Below are positions 42,033 through 48,719 of a stretch of DNA of 64,000 nt, in pieces. Origin of the DNA: Vibrio palustris (GTDB taxonomy: Bacteria; Pseudomonadota; Gammaproteobacteria; Enterobacterales; Vibrionaceae); assembly GCF_024346995.1 (NCBI RefSeq), contig NZ_AP024887.1, positions 2,356,001 to 2,420,000 of the forward strand, in the 5' to 3' direction. The translations under genes and the position numbers were made by a program. The notes beneath the pieces were generated by a model. The model was not told the DNA's origin and ran no database searches. It saw only the letters and a program-made list of their open reading frames with translations. Positions within the stretch are counted from its first letter, which is position 1, and each line of letters opens with the position of its first letter.

Positions 42033-43055
42033 ATGTCGCACATCATAACCCGAAAAATCGATTCTGTTGAGCAAAACTGGCTCAAACAATTAGCGAATGC
42101 GATCTCAGATCCCGCTACGTTGCTCAAACAACTGGATATAGACCCATCACCATGGGAATCTGGGTTTGCTGCGCGCCAGCTATTTTCGCTACGTGTACCA
42201 CGCAGTTTTGTCGCGCGTATGGAAAAAGGTAACGCATATGATCCGCTATTACGCCAAGTACTGCCGTTATCAGAAGAGTTTGACGTGCACGAAGGGTTTT
42301 CAGTCGACCCACTGGCAGAGCAAGATAATGAACAACCGGGTTTGCTGCACAAGTACAACAATCGTGCGTTATTGATTTTAAAAGGCGGCTGTGCGGTCAA
42401 TTGTCGCTACTGTTTTCGCCGTCACTTTCCTTACGCCGACAACAAAGGCTCCAAATCGGTATGGCAAGAGAGTCTCGATTATATCGCGGCGCACCCACAC
42501 ATTAACGAAGTTATCCTCTCTGGCGGCGATCCGTTAATGGCTAAAGATCAAGAACTGGCATGGTTGATTGAACGTATCGAGCAAATCGCTCACGTAAAAC
42601 GTTTACGCATTCATTCACGCTTACCCGTCGTCATTCCTGCGCGCATCACCGATGAGCTGTGTCACCTGTTGGCTAACACACACTTGCAAACCATCATGGT
42701 GACCCATGTTAATCATGCACAAGAAATTGATGATGAGTTTACGCAGCAAATGAGTAAGCTTAAGCAAGCCAATGTCACCTTGCTCAATCAGGGCGTGATG
42801 TTAAAGGGCGTGAACGATAGCGTGAGCGCACAAGTTAATCTCAGCGAAGCGTTATTTGCTGCGGGTATTTTGCCTTACTACATGCATGTACTTGATAAGG
42901 TACAAGGTGCCGCGCACTTTTTCATTAGCGATGCCCAAGCGAAACACATCATGGCCGGTGTGATTGAGCAAGTATCCGGCTATTTGATGCCCAAACTGAC
43001 ACGTGAAATTGGTGGACGCCCCAGTAAGACCCTACTAGATCTGCATTTAGAGTGA
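42033..43055 (+). CDS. epmB: EF-P beta-lysylation protein (lysine 2,3-aminomutase-like radical SAM enzyme)
   Basis: 340-residue radical SAM enzyme that converts lysine to (R)-beta-lysine for EF-P modification. The [4Fe-4S] motif is Cys120, Cys124 and Cys127 in CAVNCRYCFRRHF; EVILSGGDPL binds AdoMet; the terminal GGRPSKTLLDLHLE is typical of the short EpmB form. ATG at 42033 is chosen by family N-terminus (MSHIITRK); the open frame extends 47 codons antisense to efp, which is not likely coding. Confidence 0.95.
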   Translation: MSHIITRKIDSVEQNWLKQLANAISDPATLLKQLDIDPSPWESGFAARQLFSLRVPRSFVARMEKGNAYDPLLRQVLPLSEEFDVHEGFSVDPLAEQDNEQPGLLHKYNNRALLILKGGCAVNCRYCFRRHFPYADNKGSKSVWQESLDYIAAHPHINEVILSGGDPLMAKDQELAWLIERIEQIAHVKRLRIHSRLPVVIPARITDELCHLLANTHLQTIMVTHVNHAQEIDDEFTQQMSKLKQANVTLLNQGVMLKGVNDSVSAQVNLSEALFAAGILPYYMHVLDKVQGAAHFFISDAQAKHIMAGVIEQVSGYLMPKLTREIGGRPSKTLLDLHLE

Positions 43056-43178
43056 TCTAACTTGCTCGATTTAAAATCCTTATCGATAGCATAAATAATC
43101 GCATGAGTTTACACACTGAAAACTCGTTACAAAGTCTGCGTCGTGGCGTTCAGCAAAAAATTAGGCCGCCTCACAACG

Positions 43179-43204
43179 CGAGGAGAGCGTGAAGACTCTC
43201 CTCG
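43179..43204. terminator. Hairpin between convergent epmB and modF
   Basis: CGAGGAGAG-CGTGAAGA... with CTCTCCTCG, a perfect 9-bp stem, without a clear T-run on either side; a weak terminator or pause site. Confidence 0.45.
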
Positions 43205-43223
43205 TAAATAAGTAAGTGAGTGA

Positions 43224-44672
43224 CTACGCCTGATAAATCGCGACGTGATACCCCGGCTTGCCCTCATTGGCAATAAAATCGACAAAGTGATCAATCGCCG
43301 GCAGTGCATCTTCTTCATAGTGGGTGACGTAAATCAGCTGTGTCATGTGTAGCGTCGCAATCCGATTAAGCGCCTGGAATACCAACTTACGATTGATATA
43401 ATCTAAGCCTTGATACGGCTCATCTAACACCAGTAACGCCGGCTGCTTAATCAACGCACGGCCAATCAAGAGCAGCCTCTGACGTCCATAGTCGAGACTG
43501 CGAAAGCTGGCTTTCGCCATGTCAGCCATTTCCAACAACGCTAACCACTGCTGCGCTAATTGCACTTCTTTGGCACTCGGCTTTTGATACAAACCAATCG
43601 AATCATAAAACCCTGAGCACAACACATCGAGCGCCGAGCAATCAACGCGATATTGTAAATGCAAAGCCGAAGACACCAAACCAATGTGCTTTTTCACATC
43701 CCAGATGGTTTCACCACTGCCGCGCTGCATCCCCAATACGGTAATATCATTGCTGTAGCACTGGGGGTGATCCCCTAAAATGAGCCCAAGCAAGGTACTT
43801 TTGCCGCAGCCATTCGGGCCACGGATTTGCCAATGCTGACCCGCTTTAATCTCCCAGTTGACACCAGAAAAAATCGGCGCATCGACATATTCCACCGCCA
43901 CATCACGCATAATGACGCGTGGGTTTGGGTAACGATCCTCGCTCGGCGCCGCTTCCATGAGAGCCACCAAAGCGTCACTGCGCTCGGCAGACAATGCCTT
44001 CATTTGCTCAAGCAACGGATTATTAAGCCATTGCTCACGCGTCATGATTTGCGAGAGCGCTTGCTCATTAAAAACGGCAATGTGGGAGATGAAATCAGGC
44101 AGTTCATCTTCGCGCGAGGTCACCACTATTAAGGTCATCTGCTTGGCAAGCTCAGTCAGTAACGCGGAGAGTTGCTGACGATGGTGAGTATCGAGCCCAG
44201 TATATGGCTCATCGAGAATCAACATCTGTGGCTGCGTGGCTAATGCGCGCGCTAACATTAAACGCCGAGTTTCGCCGGTCGAGAGCTGACGAAAACCGCG
44301 TAAACGTAACTGGGTTAAATCCGTCTTCTCAAGTAACACTTCCAGCTCACTGCGCGTACAGCCGGCTTCTAAAATCAGTCCTTCAACACTGGTACCATAA
44401 TCAATTTGATCGAGAAAATCGGTATCATCCCGCGCCAGTTCAATATCTAAAAGCTTTTGCTGCTCATGCAAAGACACACAGCCAATACGCTCGGGTGCTT
44501 CGCTAATTATGCCCCGTTCTGGTATTTGCTGCTTGGCAAGCAAACTCACCAGTAATGACGAGCCATGGCTATGTGTTGAAAACACGCCCCAATGCTGACC
44601 CGGTGCAATGTCCCATTCATCTATCCGTAATGAGGCCGACTCGCCAGTATGCTGTAACTGACTAATTTTCAT
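43224..44672 (-). CDS. modF: ModF/PhrA-type protein with two ABC ATPase domains
   Basis: 482-residue cytosolic protein made of two fused ABC ATPase domains without a membrane part. The C-terminal domain is intact: Walker A GPNGCGKST near 289-297, and Walker B LLVLDEPYQGLD. The N-terminal domain keeps LSTGETRRLMLARAL and LILDEPYTGLD but its P-loop is degenerate: STHSHGSS at residues 32-39 lacks the lysine. E. coli ModF has both loops intact. The role of ModF is not firmly known (molybdate or DNA-repair related). No modEABC genes are nearby. Confidence 0.82.
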   Translation of the reverse strand: MKISQLQHTGESASLRIDEWDIAPGQHWGVFSTHSHGSSLLVSLLAKQQIPERGIISEAPERIGCVSLHEQQKLLDIELARDDTDFLDQIDYGTSVEGLILEAGCTRSELEVLLEKTDLTQLRLRGFRQLSTGETRRLMLARALATQPQMLILDEPYTGLDTHHRQQLSALLTELAKQMTLIVVTSREDELPDFISHIAVFNEQALSQIMTREQWLNNPLLEQMKALSAERSDALVALMEAAPSEDRYPNPRVIMRDVAVEYVDAPIFSGVNWEIKAGQHWQIRGPNGCGKSTLLGLILGDHPQCYSNDITVLGMQRGSGETIWDVKKHIGLVSSALHLQYRVDCSALDVLCSGFYDSIGLYQKPSAKEVQLAQQWLALLEMADMAKASFRSLDYGRQRLLLIGRALIKQPALLVLDEPYQGLDYINRKLVFQALNRIATLHMTQLIYVTHYEEDALPAIDHFVDFIANEGKPGYHVAIYQA

Positions 44673-44796
44673 ATTATCGATCCTTAACTTCTCATCCCTA
44701 CTTATATCTTAACCATACCGAGTATTTGCATCGCTCGCTATATGTACGCAGAAATTTTCATTGATAAGCGCTCAGCGAAGAAGCCGCGTAAGTGTG

Positions 44797-44904
44797 TTAA
44801 GTGATCTGTGCAGCCCGCTCTGACATACGTTGAATTTGGATAACTCCGAGCGGGTTTTCACCTTCGGTGTGGTCGGCATATAACAATAAGTCTGGTTCAG
44901 GCTT
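44797..44904 (-). pseudogene. Possible C-terminal gene fragment
   Basis: A 35-codon open stretch on the minus strand ends at a TAA stop and reads ...PDLLLYADHTEGE, then NPLGVIQIQRMSERAAQIT. The composition looks like a real protein C-terminus, but it has no start and a stop lies just upstream. Another frame across the same bases is also open, so this is uncertain. I do not recognise the family. Confidence 0.2.
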
Positions 44905-44930
44905 CTACGCATCAATCTCGCAGGAATAAA

Positions 44931-44968
44931 GGCATCAAAAAAGCCCCGTGAATAATCACAGGGCTTTC
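44931..44968 (+). repeat. Terminator-hairpin repeat, copy 1
   Basis: GGCATCAAAAAAGCCCCGTG and onwards: a stem GCCC(C)GTGA-ATAA-TCAC(A)GGGC with a run of A before it and TTT after. A near-identical sequence occurs 784 bp downstream (45715-45753). This copy has one unpaired C/A in the stem, so it is the decayed one. Confidence 0.75.
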
Positions 44969-44981
44969 GCGAATAAGGAGA

Positions 44982-45035
44982 ATGCTCATGAGTTCACTCA
45001 GACATGCACCAACATCATTTTATCGAACATCGTAA
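44982..45035 (+). CDS. Possible short leader-type ORF
   Basis: ATG CTC ATG then SSLRHAPTSFYRTS and TAA; 15 or 17 codons depending on which ATG is used. An AAGGAG ribosome site sits 7 nt before the second ATG, unusually good for a non-coding stretch. No amino-acid run points to attenuation and no operon follows on this strand, so it may be the surviving start of a lost gene. Confidence 0.25.
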   Translation: MLMSSLRHAPTSFYRTS

Positions 45036-45121
45036 CTATCATCATAGAGTGTTGTGTTTATCTACTGATCATAGTTAAACACAAAAAAGTCGCCATAATA
45101 GCCTTTAGTCAAAAAATGATC

Positions 45122-45370
45122 TTATTCTGATTTATTAGCGATTTTTTGTAGGTTTTCGTGAATTTTAAATAAAACCATTAATAGCTCACACCAAATTCTT
45201 GCGCCAATCGCACCGCCAATAATAATACCTAAGCCGCTTAAAAAGCCGCCGCCATATGCGGTAAACATCATCCCTAAACCAGAAATCAATGAAGTTAGAA
45301 GCATTAGCCAATAAACAAAAGTGATAATTTTAGGAGTGAGCATCGAGTTGAAGAAAAATATATCTTTCAT
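45122..45370 (-). CDS. Small DUF4282 membrane protein
   Basis: 82 residues: MKDIFFFNSMLTPKIITFVYW followed by two membrane spans (about 15-37 and 40-60, the second rich in Gly) and the conserved LCELLMVLFKIHENL-like end (here WCELLMVLFKIHENLQ). This matches the DUF4282 pattern. The function is unknown. ATG at 45370 has an AAGG site; the open frame runs 22 codons further upstream without support. Confidence 0.75.
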   Translation of the reverse strand: MKDIFFFNSMLTPKIITFVYWLMLLTSLISGLGMMFTAYGGGFLSGLGIIIGGAIGARIWCELLMVLFKIHENLQKIANKSE

Positions 45371-45765
45371 AATAAACCTTTGTAAATAACTCCATAACAA
45401 ATATACGTCCGGCGCACGGAGTTTTGACCCGCCCAACGCTCAGTAAAATGGTGAGCAATGCTCGCGCCCTACTCAATAATCAAACTGTAAACACAGCAGC
45501 CACATATCACGGCCGAGTGTCACGCGCGCATATTAAAACATTTGCAATGCAACGAAAACATAAAGTTACTAGAACCGCAGGTTCACTTAGTGATCATGGT
45601 TCAATAACATAACCAGCACCTGAGGAATGATGCAAACCAAGAAGTCACGAACTAGGTGTTGTTCAATATCATGGCCTTAGCTGACGATCTTAATGATGTC
45701 AGTCATTATTAGCAGGCATTAAAAAAGCCCCGTGAATCATCACGGGGCTTTTGCGTGCATGGAGC
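45371..45765. other. 395-bp stretch without a convincing gene
   Basis: The DUF4282 gene's promoter side, then a plus-strand open frame at 45424-45612 (62 codons from a TTG, or 54 from an internal ATG; rich in Arg, Thr and His) that I do not recognise and consider doubtful, then the second copy of the terminator repeat and a small hairpin GCGTGC-ATGGA-GCACGC at 45753-45769. Confidence 0.5.
45715..45753 (+). repeat. Terminator-hairpin repeat, copy 2
   Basis: GGCATTAAAAAAGCCCCGTG and onwards: stem GCCCCGTGA-ATCA-TCACGGGGC, perfect over 9 bp, with six A before and TTTT after. It is the intact partner of the copy at 44931-44968 and ends a few bases before the IS3 remnant. Confidence 0.8.
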
Positions 45766-46292
45766 ACGCAGCGGCTCCGAATGAAAAATGGGCGGGAGAC
45801 ATCACCTATGTTGCGACAAGCGAAGGCTGGTTGTACTTGGCAGTAATTATTGACCTTTACTCAAGACAAGTAATCGGATGGTCTATGGATACCAGAATGA
45901 CGGCTACGCTGGTCTGTGATGCTCTATCAATGGCTTTGTTCCGTCGCGAATTTCCTGAGCAGGTTATCGTTCATAGTGATCGAGGTAGTCAGTACTGCTC
46001 AAAAGATTATCGAGACCTCATAACTGTTTATAATCTAAAGCAAAGTATGAGTAGGAAAGGAAACTGCTGGGACAATGCTTGTGTTGAGAGCTTCTTCCAT
46101 TCGATGAAAGTTGAAGCGATCCAATATGAGCCGATTATGACGAGAGACCAGATGCGTCAAACGATCTTCGAGTACATAGAGGTTGATTATAATCGGACAA
46201 GAAGGCACAGTGCTCTTGGGTATCTAAGCCCTGTTAACTTTGAACAGCAAAATGTCGCTTAATGAAGTGTCCAGTCTGGCTGGAGCAGATCA
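45766..46292 (+). mobile_element. 5'-deleted IS3-family element
   Basis: Right part of an IS3-family insertion sequence. It holds the catalytic end of orfB and the right terminal repeat (about 46268-46292, TGTCCAGTCTGGCTGGAGCA then GATCA), which has the usual inward-facing IS3 end. The left end, orfA and about the first third of orfB are missing. The left junction falls close to 45770, directly after the terminator repeat; the right end lies inside the NTF2-like gene. Confidence 0.85.
45768..46262 (+). pseudogene. IS3-family transposase OrfB, C-terminal fragment
   Basis: The recognisable protein begins [14 protein letters not shown] and carries the DDE residues: Asp in GDITYV, Asp in [12 protein letters not shown], and Glu in [12 protein letters not shown]. 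It ends in the normal [17 protein letters not shown] region. The N-terminal part is absent; an open frame reaches back through the terminator hairpin to a GTG at 45732 but that part is not transposase. The fragment differs from the complete IS3-family element at 50.9-52.2 kb. Confidence 0.85.
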
Positions 46293-46483
46293 GCTTCGCG
46301 ATTACCTTGTTTTAGAGATGCATGAAATAGGCTAACTGTTTTTGCAGCCTCGCTATCAACATTGACAAAGGCCTTGCCTTTTTTTGAATATTTTTCATCG
46401 TCATGTGCACTAACAGTAAAAGAACTAACAGTGCTAAAAATTAGTAGCAATAAAATTTTTAAATTAAAGGATTTAATTAACAT
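46259..46483 (-). pseudogene. NTF2-like periplasmic protein truncated by an IS end
   Basis: 74 codons. A signal peptide (about 1-26, ending TVSA) and the first part of an NTF2/SnoaL-type domain (KTVSLFHASLKQGNREA) are seen; then the frame enters the IS terminal repeat at 46292 and the last residues DLLQPDWTLH are encoded by IS DNA. Full-length relatives in copper clusters have about 150 residues. It follows copD by 22 bp with an AAGGGAAA ribosome site, so it was the last gene of the cop operon. Confidence 0.7.
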
Positions 46484-46505
46484 ACGTTTCCCTTTTTATT
46501 AATCG

Positions 46506-47414
46506 TTAAATAGGCGGACCAACAAGTGTGGTAAATACACTTGTTGTAATAAGCACAAACAGGGCAATTACTATTTCAACAGTAATCGAGCGTTTTAATA
46601 TACTTATATGGTGTTGTTGAGTGATTTGCGGGACTAAAAAAAGCTTATGCCATGCACCTAGGAGCAGCATCGCGCTGACGAGTAACAGCTTTAATAAAAT
46701 TAGTTGCCCATAATCTGATGTAAACAATGCAGAAAATGACTCTAGGTACTGCAGGAGCAGAGTTAAGCCCGAAATAAGTAGTACAAATACAATAACAATA
46801 GCGAGTTGACCAAAGTAATGCATTAACCGCTTTACTTCACTGGTAGGTAGTAAAGTGCAGCTTTTGTAAAGCGGCCACAATGACCCTAACCAGCTCGCAA
46901 TGGCAATAAGGTGAAAGGTTAAAATACTTTTCACTAACCCATTTTCGTTTGCACTGTGCCCAGTAAAAGTGAAGCTATAAGCGATAAACCCAAGCATGAT
47001 TAGTATAACGGCACCGTTTTTATAACCTGCTACGTTATCATCTGATTCCACATTCCACATACATGCGCTAATTAGAGCAATAATAAGCGCTGGTATTCTA
47101 AACCTTGCTTGGTCACCTATGATTGATTGCCAAACAATTTCAAGCATAAAGGGGTCAAACATTCCCATAAAGCCTGATTCAGCCATTGCTCCAGCTTCTA
47201 TAGGTACTTGTAAAAGTGCAGCAATACTACCTGTAACTACACACGTAATTTGCCAACGTTTTAAGAACTGATGAAAGCTAATTAAGTGATGCCCTGCAAC
47301 ATTGCTGTTGCCACACATAAAGCGCATTAATAAAGTGCCCGCAAGCCCTACAATTGCTATATAGCTTGCTAGTTTTAATAATAGTAAGAGCACTGACCAT
47401 TCACTTAATTGCAT
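46506..47414 (-). CDS. copD: Copper resistance protein CopD
   Basis: 302-residue inner-membrane protein with about eight membrane spans, of the CopD/PcoD family that moves copper across the membrane with CopC. Histidines in HLISFHQFLKRW, FTGHSANENG and LTFHLIAIASWLG are likely ligands. ATG at 47414 has a GAGGAG site; the open frame starts five codons earlier over that site. The base composition is AT-richer than the housekeeping genes. Confidence 0.85.
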   Translation of the reverse strand: MQLSEWSVLLLLLKLASYIAIVGLAGTLLMRFMCGNSNVAGHHLISFHQFLKRWQITCVVTGSIAALLQVPIEAGAMAESGFMGMFDPFMLEIVWQSIIGDQARFRIPALIIALISACMWNVESDDNVAGYKNGAVILIMLGFIAYSFTFTGHSANENGLVKSILTFHLIAIASWLGSLWPLYKSCTLLPTSEVKRLMHYFGQLAIVIVFVLLISGLTLLLQYLESFSALFTSDYGQLILLKLLLVSAMLLLGAWHKLFLVPQITQQHHISILKRSITVEIVIALFVLITTSVFTTLVGPPI

Positions 47415-47461
47415 GATGTTGCTCCTCAATGATTATGTTTGCTGTGGGTATTAGATTGTTC

Positions 47462-47833
47462 TTACATCATCTTATGCGATTCATTTTTATGTACCATAAA
47501 TCTAAACGTGCCAGTCATTTTATGTCCATCACCACCCAGTGCTGTCCATTTAACCGTGTAAGTGCCTTGGGCTAGGCTCGGTAATGACCAATTAAAGTCT
47601 GTGCTTGGGGTGGCGCTGGGTTTGAAATCAAAGTTTATTGTTTTATTTTTTTCATCTTTGATGATGACTTTTGCTAGCCTTACTTCACCACTAAAAATTA
47701 ACGAAAGTTCCTCTGGTCCTTGCATTAACATGGCTTCTTGTGCAGGTATTGATTGCTTGAGTGATATATGCGCTGATGCGGAAAATGTAAGCACTAAACC
47801 TAAAATGGCTACTGCAGAGTTAAAAAACTTCAT
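47462..47833 (-). CDS. copC: Periplasmic copper-binding protein CopC
   Basis: 123 residues. A signal peptide ends at SASA, leaving His22 as the mature N-terminus (HISLKQSIPA), which is the Cu(II) ligand in CopC. DGHKMTGTFRF near the C-terminus carries the second ligand His104. The beta-barrel length is normal. It lies between copB and copD. Confidence 0.92.
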   Translation of the reverse strand: MKFFNSAVAILGLVLTFSASAHISLKQSIPAQEAMLMQGPEELSLIFSGEVRLAKVIIKDEKNKTINFDFKPSATPSTDFNWSLPSLAQGTYTVKWTALGGDGHKMTGTFRFMVHKNESHKMM

Positions 47834-47855
47834 AATTACCTCTTATTTAAAATGA

Positions 47856-48719
47856 TTAAAACCAAAATTTAATACCCGCAACAAATGCGGTGTTGTTGCT
47901 ACTTTGTCCTCTTGATGTGGCATAGTCGGCGGTATTGCCAAATTTATTGCTCCATTCAACGCCAATATAGGGCGCAAACTGGCGTGTAAATTCATAACGA
48001 ACCCTAAAGCCAATCGCGCTGCTTGATAGGCCACTTCCAAGCTCGTTTTGTTTATCTTTTTTGCCATAAAGTGTAATTTCGGCTCGCGGTTGTATAATTA
48101 GCTTTTGCGTGAGTAGTAGTTCGTACTCTGCCTCTAACGTAAATGCGGTATTGCCTCGCTCACCTACGTATGCTGTCATATCAAGTTCAAACCAATAAGG
48201 GGCTAAACCTTGTAAGCCAAAAGCCAACCATTGCCGATTTTCACCTTCTTTATTGTAATCAAGACGAACACCTGCTTGAGTATCCCAATATGCTGATACG
48301 GCGTGACCCCATAAAATATCGGTTTGGTTTTCTTCAATACTTCCTTCGCTGAAATCACCCTCGGTTTTAATTACCAATCGATCAAAGGTAGTGCCGTACC
48401 ATGCTTGTAAGTCAAATACACCTGCGTTTGCTTGCTCGTTATATTCAAGACGATCGCCTAGTAATGCGTAAAATGGATGCTCATCAGCGAGTGTTAATCG
48501 CTCATTGCCCTCAAGCGCATATGGGCCTTCTGTTAAAGTTGTTCCCGCAGAGTAAGCATGGGGGTCTCTTGCATCTTTAGGTGCACTTCCTCCTTGTGGT
48601 TGCATCTTAGCGCTATTCATTTGTGCCATTTCACTTTGCGCTAATAAAGGGAAACTAATTAATGAAGCCCCAGTTAACATTAATAAACTAAATGATTTAG
48701 ATAGTTTTAATTGTTTCAT
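47856..48719 (-). CDS. copB: Outer-membrane copper resistance protein CopB
   Basis: 287 residues. Signal peptide (about 1-28), a short Met-rich segment (SEMAQMNSAKMQPQ) and a beta-barrel domain ending in aromatic FWF, typical of outer-membrane proteins. CopB-type proteins are thought to help sequester or export copper. The start codon overlaps the copA stop by 4 bp, so the two are translationally coupled. Confidence 0.9.
   Translation of the reverse strand: MKQLKLSKSFSLLMLTGASLISFPLLAQSEMAQMNSAKMQPQGGSAPKDARDPHAYSAGTTLTEGPYALEGNERLTLADEHPFYALLGDRLEYNEQANAGVFDLQAWYGTTFDRLVIKTEGDFSEGSIEENQTDILWGHAVSAYWDTQAGVRLDYNKEGENRQWLAFGLQGLAPYWFELDMTAYVGERGNTAFTLEAEYELLLTQKLIIQPRAEITLYGKKDKQNELGSGLSSSAIGFRVRYEFTRQFAPYIGVEWSNKFGNTADYATSRGQSSNNTAFVAGIKFWF

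Larger units (their letters stand above)
44673..45121. other. 449-bp non-genic stretch with debris, a hairpin and a short reading frame
   Basis: Between modF and the DUF4282 gene I see a possible 3' gene fragment (44797-44904, minus), a terminator-like hairpin (44943-44964), a 15-17 codon open frame with a good ribosome site (44982-45035, plus), and a 9-bp inverted repeat (45052-45060 with 45076-45084). No full gene is recognised. It looks like a site of past rearrangement. Confidence 0.6.

Noticed and set aside
45052..45084. 9-bp inverted repeat TTGTGTTTA/TAAACACAA as a terminator
   Set aside because: The A-run lies on the wrong side for either strand; kept only as an inverted repeat.
45424..45612. 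62-codon plus-strand ORF rich in Arg, Thr and His
   Set aside because: Starts with TTG or an internal ATG with no good ribosome site and I do not recognise the protein; left out as a gene, mentioned only in the region entry.
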